Positions 1 to 11,253 of a stretch of DNA of 64,000 nt are shown here, piece by piece. The stretch comes from Alitta virens (taxonomy: Eukaryota; Annelida; Polychaeta; Phyllodocida; Nereididae). The notes beneath the pieces are model-generated. The model was not told the origin of the DNA. It saw only the letters and a list, made by a program, of their open reading frames with translations, and made no database searches. The stretch covers positions 4,249,370-4,313,369 of the forward strand of contig OW028579.1 in assembly GCA_932294295.1 (NCBI GenBank), given 5' to 3'. A program made the position numbers and the translations under genes. Within the stretch, counting starts at the first letter, position 1. Every line of letters starts with the position of its first letter.

Positions 1-3
1 GCA

Positions 4-885
4 TTGGCCACCATCCATGGTGCGGATGCAGCGGATTTTTTCCTGCCCACGACGCCAATACCAACCATGACACCAACAGCAACAACACAGTTCCCAACAT
101 GGCGAACTGTCATTATCATAGCATCGTTTGTGCTATCAGTCATAAACATGCTAATTATATTGCTGGAAAAGCTAACACCACTCCTAGCCAAATGTGAACC
201 GACGACTCGACTTAACCACTTACAGACCGACCTCTACTGTGCGATGTACAGCAACCAACATCAGCTTCATATCAAAGTAATGACCATCCCGCACGAACTG
301 ACAGGACTGACAATCAACAAGACACATGACATCCACGACGTTAGGTTTTCAACCAACTTGTTCTGCACGTTCGCATCCTTCAACTGGAATCAAACGGAAA
401 TATATGCTGATAACAAGAAAATTATCCTGCCACTTCGCATCACAGTGCCACTATGCCAGTACGGAGAATTCCGACGCCTAGCAAGACACCGACATACAAT
501 TAAATTTATACTAATGCAGAATATGGATTCGCTAACCATTAGTGACTGGACACGACACACTGACCAAAGCCCCCAGCGACAACCACAACCTGTGACTCTC
601 AGATTCAGAGGTTCCCCTACAGCCTCCTATAGGCGACCACGGACCAACGACCAAGACAACCTAGCATCACTTAATGACCCGACACGTGTCCCCTTACTTC
701 CCCAACCAACTGCACTGATATCACACGGACAGCCCGCCTCACTTACAACAGCAACTGAGACGGACCAAAACACAGACAACCCTAACTGTAACCGCCGACG
801 GACAGAACCGACACCAAAACAGTTTAGACCGAGCAGCTCAGCCGAAGCTACCCAGTGCAGCGGCTATGAAATTGAATATACATAA
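4..885 (+). CDS. 3' end of an ORF open at the left edge; membrane protein of a probable LTR retroelement
   Basis: The frame is open from the first bases of the window to a TAA at 883-885, so this is a C-terminal part (about 293 residues visible; the first visible codon is TTG and should not be read as a start). Seen: one hydrophobic segment at about residues 35-58 (VIIIASFVLSVINMLIILLE), a middle part with several cysteines and N-glycosylation-type sequons (NKT, NQT), and a Pro/Thr/Gln/Arg-rich low-complexity last third. I do not recognise a domain. An LTR-like sequence starts about 40 bases after the stop, so I infer the last ORF of an LTR retroelement, possibly an envelope-like or accessory protein. 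The long hydrophilic region after the membrane segment is not typical of an envelope tail, so that label is not secure. It could also be the last exon of a host gene. Confidence 0.45.
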   Translation: MATIHGADAADFFLPTTPIPTMTPTATTQFPTWRTVIIIASFVLSVINMLIILLEKLTPLLAKCEPTTRLNHLQTDLYCAMYSNQHQLHIKVMTIPHELTGLTINKTHDIHDVRFSTNLFCTFASFNWNQTEIYADNKKIILPLRITVPLCQYGEFRRLARHRHTIKFILMQNMDSLTISDWTRHTDQSPQRQPQPVTLRFRGSPTASYRRPRTNDQDNLASLNDPTRVPLLPQPTALISHGQPASLTTATETDQNTDNPNCNRRRTEPTPKQFRPSSSAEATQCSGYEIEYT

Positions 886-1397
886 AACCATATCGACTAC
901 AGACAGCCCAACCGACCATCAAACATGTGTTAAATAGTTAGTAGCCCAGGTATATCAGTGAATCTGGATATTAGTACTCCTAAGTGGAATGCACTCTTCT
1001 ATATAAAATGCTTGAGCAACCATCACATCAGAGTCAAAATTTAAGATGATTATTAAAAGACAACATTGTATACAAAAGGAAAAGTAATCTTTTGATTTTT
1101 GCCACTGGACTGATCTTCAAGTGAGCTATACCGCCATAGACATGCATATATCTAATAACAGAACCCTAGCAAGTAAACATAACCCAATTGAATCACTTTA
1201 CCAATATACACCATCAGTATCTGTAACAATATTGTGAATACACTGTACAGTGTGAAATACAGGCATGTCATGTGTTATCATCATGTCAATCAGCTGGAGT
1301 ATGGACAGTAGCAACAGTCCATAATGTACATCAACGATATCATTTACATAGATGTCTAACAATGCAGACATCATATCAGTATCCAGTTTTGCAGTAT

Positions 1398-1665
1398 ACA
1401 GTGTCATCAATGCAGTCTACAACGCAGTGTCATCAAATGCAGTCTACAAATACGCAGTGTCATCAAATGCAGTCTACAACGCAGTGTCATCAATGCAGTC
1501 TACAACGCAGTGTCATCAAATGCAGTCTACAATACGCAGTGTCATCAAATGCAGTCTACAATACGCAGTGTCATCAAATGCAGCCTACAATATGCAGTGT
1601 CATCAAATCCAGTCTACAATACGCAGTGTCATCAATGCAGTCTACGACGCGCCGTGTCATTAATG
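1398..1665. repeat. minisatellite, ~25-28 bp unit
   Basis: About ten imperfect units built around the core gcagtgtcatcaaatgcagt and tctacaa, differing by small length changes. Three overlapping frames stay open across it, which explains the apparent short proteins here; none looks real. It lies inside the probable LTR. Confidence 0.85.
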
Positions 1666-1744
1666 CAGTCTAGAAAACATCAATTGTGCATCCTGCACTA
1701 TGCAGTTGCAAAGAACAAGACTGACAGACCAGAAGACCAGGAGA

Positions 1745-1832
1745 CAATGAACATTAGCATACTGTTATGCCAGAAGACAGACAATGAGCATTAGCATACT
1801 GTTATGCCAGAAGACAATGAACATTTGTTGTA
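1745..1832. repeat. short tandem duplication in the LTR
   Basis: Two and a half copies of a unit of about 40 bp containing agcatactgttatgccaga and acaatgaacatt. Confidence 0.7.
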
Positions 1833-2444
1833 TAAAATTGCATTACCTCTACCTTAGCGTAAAAATTTTGTTCAGTTTTAACTTTTGCTATTTTTGTTTA
1901 AATTTCACCTACAATTTTTACTTTATCAACAAAGGGCATGTCATGTATTTAAAATATTCAGAGTATCAGTTTATAAGGAAATATAGTTAAAGGATAAAAG
2001 AATACAACTTAAAAGATATAACTTAAACCTCAAGAATTTAGAGCCTTAATAAAGGTCTTACATAAAGAGACTTAAGAATGACTTAAGGGTTGTGACTCCT
2101 GTCCACCCCAAAGCACAGGCCAATAGTATGAAGCCATGTACATGTGCACTGAAGGGGAATAGCCAATAGAATGGAGACCCCTGGAAAAAGGGCTCTTGAT
2201 ATTCTTGGGTTTGGGAGAAGAAATGCAGTTTGTCAGCTGTAGCTGAACTTTACCTTGTGCTGTACATTATACATATACTCTGGATTAAAGCCACCCTTTC
2301 TATGCCAAGCTATACTCTGTGTTATCTGAGTTATTCATCATCTTTAAGACATTACAATAGTGATCTAGCTGGACAGCCTGAAGAATTTTACTGATATCTT
2401 ATTCTTGGCATACTGCAAAACTTGTCAAATCGATCTACTGAATA

Positions 2445-5400
2445 ATGCAGTTTTCAATTATTACTCATTTTAGCTGGCTAATGCGTTTTCTCGGAATAGT
2501 TTTTGTACCGAAGAAGTCAAATGCAAAATGGATCACCAAGATTTTACCAATTTTACACAAACTTATCATTATGACTTCATGTTTATGGCCTCTGGGGATT
2601 GTTTGCTCCTTTATTGCAGATAACGTAATGCACAAGTCGCCGTTCGTCAAAATCTGTTCGATGATTGAAGTTTGCATTTGGTTAACTTGGTCAACTGTAG
2701 TGCAATTTTCCCTTTTCATCCTCTCATGGAAAGGAAAAATAGAGACTTGCAGATCATTGAAAGTCAGCTGGAAAGTATATATCATTTACACGATGGTGCT
2801 TTTTTCTCTAATTTGCACATCGGTTGCATCTTATTCCGTAACCTATCCCGGAATAATTTCGCACAGCAAGCACTCAAATGTATCCACGGTAGAGAAAAAT
2901 TACGTCTATGCTTTTCCATTTGTCATCTACCACATAATACCTTGCATGGTTACAATATTCAACCAAAGTGTGTGGTTCTACGTATGGGCGAACAAGTTTA
3001 AGGATTTTTCCGAGTCTATGAACACCGACAATAATTGGCAAACCAACCCCCACCTCTTGGAGATATTCTGTAATCAATACAGGGATATCTGCAATTCTTT
3101 GAGCAATTTCAACTCAGACTATGAAATAATCAACAGTACAGGATTTATAGCACTGTTTTTAAATGCAAGTTTTATTGGATACTTTTTACTTATGATTTCG
3201 ACTCTGAGAGAAATATACCAGGTCTCTATCATACATTATTACATTGTTGATTTTACAGCGATAGTTCTGTTGATGATCGTCTTTTTCACGGGCATTCATC
3301 AGCTTAATAAGGCAGTAAGTAATTTCTAGCTTATGTAATCTAATGTAAATCGGGGTTTATAGTATGTTATCACTCGGGCCCGTAACCAAGGGGGGGGGGG
3401 GGGTGGGTGGGTGGGTGATTAGGGCTTTACGTACTGTATTTCTGCACCAGTTGGGCTATTTAGGACAGGCAGAGACCATGGCAATGAGACGAAGGATGAA
3501 ACAGCCATCCAACTTAGGCTCGACCGTGAATCGAACCCGGGACCCAGCGGTTGGAAGCCCAGAGCGCTACCTCTGAGTTAGGCCCCCGCCCCTGGGGGGG
3601 GGGGAGGGGGGTCAGGGTTCAAGGGGTTGTTCGGCCCACCCTCTGGTCCATGTCCGCAGATTTGTCCGCATCAGTGAATGCTATTGTAAAATATGTATCG
3701 AAGCAGAGTCAGACTCTCAAACCACTGAGCCAAGCACAAATGAGCAGTGAAAAAAGAAACAAGAACTGCTATTTGTATGACCGTCAAATGATCAAGATAG
3801 GTCCACAATTTATGAAAAAGACCCACCCAACGCTAGCAGATAGCTACGGGCCTGTCACTCAACACAGTTTTAACTGATGTTACAATTACACAACCTTAGT
3901 AGGCCAAACTAGTCTTTCTCAACTCTCTGGGGAGTATTTAGCATTGAATAATGGGGTTATCTGCAGTTGCCATAGAGCTCACAGCATATTCACTATGGTT
4001 ACATATCGCCAAGGTTCATTTGCGGCCCTTGAGCCTGCTTTCAGCTTTCTAGAGTCTTGTCAGCCAATTGCCACCCAGGAAATGTACCCCAGGCAAATCT
4101 CGCAAAGTTGGGGTATTATCATAATTTATTCATGTGGCGCGGCCAGGGGTAGTGGTCAGGCATGTCACGGCAGGTTGAACTCATTTAAATATAACGTTTG
4201 GCTCTCTGCTGATTGGCTAGTTTGGAGGCCTATCTCGACTTATTTACTGGAGCCTTTGCTGGAGTGCCAATTGCACGACGCAGATAGTTTGGTCATTATC
4301 TCAATAAACCATATCAGCTATCATTGGTCATATTATTGTTTTATTAGTGATCCTTCTGTATTTCCTTTCAGGCTGAGTTACCAAAATACCAAATACTGGA
4401 TGTCAAGCCACTGCAGAAGACAATGTCAAGTATTGAAGGAAATGACATCAAATTACAGGTTGAAATATTTCCATATGTCAACAATCAGGCTAAATTTTAT
4501 TAGCATACCATAGAGAAACCATTTTTCTATGATAATATCATAAGGTGGATGCTGTATAACTCAATCCTATATTTAATTTCTTCCAGAAATGGCTCTTCTT
4601 GTACACCATTGACAATTTTCCAGGCATAACAGTTTTGGGATGCCTAAAACTTGACACTCTAACATTCTTTACAGTAAGTATGTAAGATGATCTTCAACCT
4701 TCTTTTTTTCTAACTAATTTAAATCGTGCAGTAGAGAGCCTTTTCAGAGGCAGATCCAGAAAAATTTTGCGGGGGGGGGGGGGGGGGGTTGACAAATTAA
4801 AATGTATTACAGGGACCACTGAATTTATGAATTAAAATGTACTAAGCCAAGGGGGGGGGGAGGTTAATCCCCCTAAACCCCCCCCCCCCCACCTAAATCC
4901 GCTACTGCTCTTCATTATAGCGTCACCTAGTAAATCTGTCTTTTCATCATAGTTTTTCATCAGTGGTCAAATAAATTGAATTGATAGTTCTACCAAGTAA
5001 CTTAATCATTTCATCATAGTACTACCAAATAAATGCTCTGACTAGTACATTTGTCTTTTATCATAGATCTATTTGGTAAATTTGTCTTTCATCATAGATC
5101 TATCTGGTAAATTTGTCTTTCATCATATATCTATCTGGTAAATTTGTCTTTCATCATAGATCTATCTGGTAAATTTGTCATTCATTATAGATCTATCTGG
5201 TAAATTTGTCATTCATCATAGATCTATCTGGTAAATTTGTCTTTCATCATAGATCTATCTGGTAAATTTGTCTTTCATCATAGATCTATCTGGTAAATTT
5301 GTCTTTCATCATAGATCTATCTGGTAAATTTGTCTTTCATCATAGATCTATCTGGTAAATTTGTCTTTCATCATAGATCTATCTGGTAAATTCGTCATTC

Positions 5401-5653
5401 ATTATAGATCTATCTGGTAAATTTGTCATTCATCATAACTCTACCTAATAAATTTGTCTTTACCAAAGTCAATCTACCTGCCTTTCGAGCTATAGATTTT
5501 TTATTTGTTCATCTTATATCTACCTAGAAAATTTGTCTTTCCTCATAGCTATACCTTGTAAATTTGTCAACTTGGTTTCACTCAACTCGTTTTCTCTTCC
5601 AGACACTTGCTGGAGCAGTTGCCTACGTTGTGACATTTTCACAATTAAAGTAA
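2445..5653 (+). CDS. gustatory-receptor-like (GRL) seven-transmembrane protein, four exons, complete
   Basis: Coding exons: 2445-3314 (290 codons), 4372-4458 (29), 4587-4673 (29) and 5603-5653 (16 plus stop TAA). All introns are phase 0 with AG acceptors and GT donors (GTAAGT, GTTGAA, GTAAGT). The product is 364 residues, typical for the family. Hydrophobic segments lie at about 39-57, 72-94, 110-132, 154-181, 232-254, 264-284 and 338-362, giving seven. The last two exons encode GCLKLDTLTFFT then TLAGAVAYVVTFSQLK, matching the C-terminal gustatory receptor signature (small residue, aromatic, hydrophobic run, then QF/QL). A phase-0 intron just before the last short exon is also usual for these receptors. 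Insect members are ligand-gated cation channels; GRLs of other invertebrates are mostly uncharacterised, so the ligand is unknown. The gene lies antisense in what must be an intron of unc80. Confidence 0.82.
3417..3597 (-). mobile_element. tRNA-derived SINE, family A, copy 1
   Basis: Read on the minus strand it has a tRNA-like head with an A-box-like ctcagaggtagcgc and a B box gggttcgattc. A unique body follows (cctaagttggatggctgttt) and an end like gtaaagccctaatcaccc. It matches the copy at 16376-16558 almost end to end. It lies in intron 1 of the GRL gene, between two poly(G) tracts (3390-3402 and 3594-3611). Confidence 0.75.
3598..4371. other. rest of GRL intron 1
   Basis: No exon or repeat recognised. 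Short open frames at 3551-3877 and 3944-4513 have no coding character, and the second reads into exon 2 in the wrong frame. Confidence 0.5.
4745..4907. mobile_element. hAT-like MITE (~164-bp family), copy 1
   Basis: Terminal inverted repeats: CAGAGGCAGATCCAG at the left, and CAGTAGCGGATTTAGGTGG as the reverse complement of the right end. Both resemble the CAG-N-GGCGGATC ends of hAT MITEs. Each end carries a long G or C homopolymer, so the element can fold into a hairpin. The same family occurs at 37621-37784 and 38235-38398. No clean 8-bp target duplication is visible for this copy. Confidence 0.65.
5040..5455. repeat. 31-bp minisatellite in GRL intron 3
   Basis: About 12-13 tandem units of 31 bp, core catagatctatctggtaaat, with Cs/Ts varying at a few positions (ctttcatc versus cattcatt). 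The edges decay into diverged units reaching about 4920 and 5560. It occupies much of the intron between GRL exons 3 and 4. Confidence 0.92.
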
Positions 5654-5659
5654 ATCAAA

Positions 5660-6310
5660 AGATCACACAAACCCCCAAAAACAAGGATTTGCATGAAATT
5701 ACATCAAGTTGGCGTAACTAACCTTTGCGATTGTCCACGATACGAAGAAACTATTGAAGTGAATCCTTTCATTTAGAGAAAATAATGTCAGTGGTAACCA
5801 GACTCAGTTGCGCAATGTGTCCATGACCACCATTTATTTCCCTAATTGCTTTTATTTGATTATGTAATAGTGTACCATAAAATGATAATATTATTAAAGA
5901 GGTTTTCACCACTCAAGTTATGGGATGATACCATCAAAGAGTGGGTGATAACATCACAAGCTACCGGATTGACTTAACCAAATTTTAAGGAGCTTGGCAG
6001 GAAGTAATTATTTAGGGGTCGTCAAAGTGAATTTTGTTTATATGTTTTTTATACTTAAATATATGCATTTTTCTTGTTATATATCCTATGTGTGATTCAA
6101 ATTGTAAAATGAAAATTTAAGCATTAAAATTCAGGTGACATGAAATTTTTAAGGTAATTATGCATGCAATGAGGTCATTGAGTGCATGTAATGACATCAC
6201 ATTTAGAAGATAAACGATGTATCAGGCATAATTATTAATAACTAATGCATTATAAAGTTCCTCATAACAATTACCTTTCCGACTCATATTCACTTCTGAA
6301 TTTTACATAC
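5660..6310. other. between GRL stop and unc80 exon 36
   Basis: AT-rich and non-coding as far as can be seen; probably the GRL 3' UTR and part of the unc80 intron. No unc80-like peptide in any minus-strand frame. Confidence 0.5.
5893..5898 (+). terminator. possible poly(A) signal of the GRL gene
   Basis: ATTAAA, a common variant signal, 240 bases after the GRL stop codon. No better AATAAA was seen in the first 250 bases. Confidence 0.3.
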
Positions 6311-9300
6311 CTGAGACTCCATCAACGCTGACCTCTGTGTCTTCCAACAGATGCACAATTGCAGGCACGGCAGCACAAATGCGGGAAGGAAAAAAGTGTT
6401 GCGCTAACTGCATGTGGTGAATATGCTCCACTCTCTCTTCTTCACCTATAACACAACTGCAATCTTACTGTAACTGGAGAGACACAGTATACTGTTAGTA
6501 CACATTGTACACCATTTGTGTAAGGTACAGTTGACCACCGGCCATCCTTCGGCCACTGTGGAAATTAAACCTCTTAAATTAATTGGTATACATTTGTATT
6601 TCTCTTTTTTACTGAATGGGGTGCCAAATACTAGTATCTTTATGAGATTGTTATCTAATAATTCAATATAAATTCAAATTATTTTCGTTTGAATTTAGAC
6701 ATAGCGTATGTGGAGCCACCTGGTGTTGATTCACAATTTAAATTTTTCTCACACCAGGTGGACAATCCAAATATGTAACTTCAATTATTTACGCAATATC
6801 GAACTCTCAAACTCTGCAATAAAATGGAAACGATTAGACATCCAAGGGGTGAAGTGCATTTAATCATCAGGATTAAATGTAATTAGCTTCAGGAATTAGT
6901 GAATGTGATCAGGCAATTCACAATCATTAATTTGGGTAAGATATATTCGTGTTCTGATTCGATCAAATTAAGTGTTGAAGAGTGACAACTATTTCAATGC
7001 GATGTGGTGATTCAAATTAAACAAAAGCATCAGTGTTCAATATTATGTACTAAGCAACTAGCTAATTAATTATTTGACGCATGTATTAACAGGTGTTTGA
7101 AAATTTGGTACAAGATATACAAATCCCTTTATTTATTTCCATATTTGGAAAGAAGATGGTAACTGAGATCGAAAGTCAAAAATTGCTTCAACAATTCTTT
7201 TATTCACAGTTTCGTTAATAAGAAGTAACTTCAGCACCTTTTTTTTAGTTTTTTGTAGATTTTTATGTCTACAATAAAAGCATTATTTCTCACAATCTTC
7301 AAGACCTTGGACTTTACTTCAGAGCAATGTAAATTCTGAAGGTTTCATTTAAATTCTGAAGGTTCCACTTTTGTCGCGTACTAAGTCTAGCTGATAAATT
7401 ATATCCAAGATGATACTCCCAGTTTAATTTGTGTCTCTTCCGACTGGCTGACGAAAGTCTCCCATGCAAAATGTGGAAATCCCCCATCACATACTTGTTT
7501 AATCGATAGACTCTAGTTGTCTCAAATGCAATATACACATGTTAATACATACATCAATGATACACTACAATCTACAAAACTACCGCATAGCCACAGCATG
7601 CCATTAAAACCATTCCGCAAGCAAAGCATCAACAATAATTAACCATCATATAATAAACACAGGAATTCCAGAAATAACACTTTCCCAACAACAAACACAA
7701 CGCGTTATAGAAATTGCTTGCAGATATTCAGATAGAAAACCTCAGAGATAGTAAAATAATAAGATAAACTTTTGTTGTCATACTTGAGAGCATAATCTGG
7801 ATTTCCACATGACTGTTCCAGACGACAAAAAAAGTATTAGTTTCATAAAACAAAAACAAAAAAATCTTTATTGAAAAAAAAAACATGAAAGGAATAAAGT
7901 TATGAAAATAATAATTTTTCCTTAATTTTTTGAAAATTATTAACTTACTATCATTTCAGTAGTTTTGTTGGTTAGTAAAATGGCAGTATTGTCATATTAG
8001 GAAAAAACATATACCTCCCTCAACAACCAAACAGACTGCAGCCCAACATGGCCTCGAAAATAAACAGCCATGAATTTCGTCAGTGCAAAAGCATTCTGTA
8101 AGTGACAACTAATTCTACATCGGTGATATTACTGCAAATATATTCCTAAGGCACAGTAGAAATATGTCAAGGTACGAACCGCAACATATTATCTCTGTGG
8201 TGCTGCACTACACCATTTGTGAAACTGAAATGAACCTACAAAAAAGCCTCAAAAAGGAAATCATTATATATCTGGGAGTCAGGAAAAAAGGCAAAAGTGA
8301 GAAATGTGAGAGAAACAGTAACAAAGATGAAGCTACCGAGGAGTTATGAAAAGGCAAGCGAGAAAAGTTATAGTCGAAGTGTCTAGTCATGAAATTGTCG
8401 CAGTGCTTAGGTGGTGTTCCGTACGAACCAACTACACGACTGACCCATCGCTATAACTGTACAGCAAAGTGCATAGGATAGGAGTGGAGATAAGATAAAA
8501 AGATGTAAAGATAAGAGAAAGGAGAGCGCTACCTTCGAAGACTCCAGTCGAGCGCGGCCAGAAAACACTTGCGCTCCTCCAAGACAGATTTCTCACTTGA
8601 GCCGTAGACGCTCTGTTCAGAGGCGCCACGGACATTCTCCGAGCTGCCATGGCTAAGTTCATTTCTTCTTGAAGCTGCACGGCTACACAGACAAGACAAA
8701 GGGTCATCCATGTTCGCCATCAGAATATATGTACAAGACATGCACTTACATCCAATAGCTTTGGTTGAGCACCAAATTTTTGAAAGACCAGAAACGCCAA
8801 CATGTTTTCAATAAGGTGGTTTCCCTTAATTCACTGTCTCAATCATCAGAGAGTTTTCCATTTAATAATTTAGATCATGCATGACATGAAAATGATAAAG
8901 AGTAGTAGTCATAAGAGCTTGTGTATGTAATTGACAGATATAATGGAACAGCGTAAGAACATCAGGAATGTTAACTATCGCCTGAATGAACTTGAGCCAT
9001 CTATGCAAATGAGGCTTTTTTATCCCTTCCAAAAATCAAATGTATTTGCCAATTAGATACTACTACTACTATTACTACTACTACTACTACTAATTCTGAT
9101 ATATTTCCTTGTAAATCAGATTATTTTTATCCGTAAATGGTGGTCATCATTAATAGACTTTCTGGTCCTTCAATCATGTTCGGCTTGGTATCTGAAGTAG
9201 CAATAATCAGAGCGGTCGTCGGCCAGTAAAAGCTCCATGCTTAACTAATTCAAGCTAATTTTTAATGCTTTATCACATCAATGTGATGCTGATTATACGG

Positions 9301-11253
9301 ATTACATTTCTAAGTGCTTCGAACAGTTTCTACATTACACTAGTGCAATATTTGGTTATCGACGTGCATTAATCCAATGCCAATACATACGAGGTAACTG
9401 TGAATTATTTTGTAATCAAACTTACGATTGTGAAATTTTATTTTTTAAATTACTAGACTAGTGCTACTTCAGGAAGAGTTGTGTTAATAGTTAATGAAGC
9501 GGGGTTAACAATAGTACTGTCACTATGATCATGGGTTAATAATGGATCATGCAGAAGGTTACCAAAAAACCACGAAAAAATAACCACGGAAACAAGGATT
9601 GATAAAGCCCTGTTGACACCTACAAACTATATGTAATTCAAAAACGGAAGCTTTTCTCACAACACAAAAAACTTTGACACGAGGTCGTGAAAATTCACGA
9701 TACCTTGGGACCTACATGGAGCAAAAGGTCACAATATTGCAAAAGCGTTTGGATTTGTATTCTTCTTTTTTTATCATTTAAAATGTTAACTGCTCACATA
9801 ATGGACCGAGTGGTAAATTTGTGGATGTGAGTTTTAAATTTCACAAAATTGTATCATAACGTATGTGTTGAGGGTTTGTGACAAAATGTGGAAATTGCAA
9901 AAAATTGAAAATTGATGAAAAGACAAAATATTTGTACCACTCAAACTGGCGAGTGGAATCACAAAATTGTTGATATTTTACCAATTATAAAACATCGCCA
10001 CTTAATATAACATGAGACATAATTAAAAGGAATAATAATAAAAAAAATTGATATATTCGATTTGTGTCAAGTTTTATGAATGAGAAAATGTCATTCAATG
10101 TTTAAAACTGAAGTAAATCATATTATAAAAACGTAAACACAGAAATCAATAAAAAAAATTGTGGTAAACTGGCAACCCCTCTTCATGTCCTTGCAGGCTT
10201 CTTAACACACATCATGTACAAGGTACTCCAGAAAAAAATAAATTGAAGACTCGAGCACACTGCAGTTCATTATAATATGTGTGTTAATACTCAAATCTGC
10301 TATCATACTGGAGGTGAGGATAAATCCAGGGGGGTCACAAAAAGAGCTTTACGTATATATATGTACTTTAATAATTTAGTACCCCATCAATTATGAATAT
10401 TTTACAGCTGGCAATAACTAACTGAGGTGCCACCAGAGGTCGCTGACACCAAAGGAAATCAAGATTACTTCATGATGTCATCTATTTACTATTTAGGGCT
10501 GTTCATTTAAAAAAAAGAGAAGGGGGTGGACCAGAAAATTTTTAGCTCCACCCCTTTTTAAATGGAACAGCCCTCAGTGAGATCATTTTACTATGACGGA
10601 AGATGTACTTTATCCGCTTCATATGCAATGCCCTCTGTTAAGTCTGTTAGTCATGTTCACTACAGATTCCTATTACACCAGCAAGGAACTCATTCCCATT
10701 CTGAAAATACTTGTGCAAAACTTTACTAGACAGTGATACAATTTCATTTTCAATCCGTGTCTTTGTCATAAGATACTGTAATGAGAACTTTTGACAAATG
10801 TAGACAAATATGGCAGAAAACTCCATTTGTGTCATGAAGTGATTTCATCAATTGCTGCTATAATGAACTGCAGGCTTGGTATGGTAATAGTACTATACCA
10901 TTTCATCAAGTTTATTCATTGGATTATACTACAGGTGAAAAATTATCATGGTTAGATGTTTCATATCATCACACTATTGAAACTTGTGACTGCAGCACCT
11001 GGAAATAGTCCTTAAATGAATACAGTAATATCATGATCGTAAGTAAATAATTATGAGTTAATTTACCTTCTTCATGCTCCTCTCCCACATGATGTAACCC
11101 TGGCTCATATGCAGCTTGTTGGGTGATGGGCACCGATGTCATATGGAAATGCTCTCGAGCAGCTCTTCGCCGATCTTCTTCAGCAAGTAACGCTCGATGG
11201 ATCATCTCTTGTTGCTGTTTGCGTCTGGTCGTTGTGGCGGTGACGAATGTTTT
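6311..11253 (-). CDS. unc80: unc80 exons 34-36 (last exons in the window)
   Basis: Exon 34 (11253-11067) has a charged helix QQQEMIHRALLAEEDRRR and TSVPITQQAAYEP, matching the vertebrate AIPITQEACYEP. Exon 35 (8682-8533) has AARRMSVAPLN and RNLSWRSASVFW. Exon 36 (6445-6311) has FFPSRICAAVPAIVHLLED, matching VFPACICAAVLPIVHLMED. The donor GTATGT at 6310 ends exon 36 in phase 1. Introns 35 (6446-8532) and 34 (8683-11066) hold no recognised gene. Confidence 0.92.

Larger units (their letters stand above)
928..2356 (+). mobile_element. probable 3' LTR of a retroelement, ~1.43 kb
   Basis: The stretch begins TGTTAAATAG and ends ACATTACA, the TGT...ACA pattern common in Metaviridae-type LTRs. It follows the open ORF directly. 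It contains a TATA box at 1002-1007, a poly(A) signal AATAAA at 2048-2053, and a pyrimidine-rich 3' part like an R/U5 region. Inside are a 25-28 bp minisatellite (about 1398-1660) and a shorter tandem duplication (about 1745-1830). Neither a polypurine tract before 928 nor a target duplication can be confirmed, because the 5' LTR lies outside the window. The boundaries are inferred. Confidence 0.45.

Noticed and set aside
1272..1794. three overlapping open frames of 94-133 residues
   Set aside because: All three are frames of one minisatellite with the same SSNAVYN/CHQMQST-type wording.
1..6310. further unc80 exons after exon 36
   Set aside because: I looked for the VLWNCLIEDP-type and following conserved stretches on the minus strand and saw none; they are presumed left of the window.
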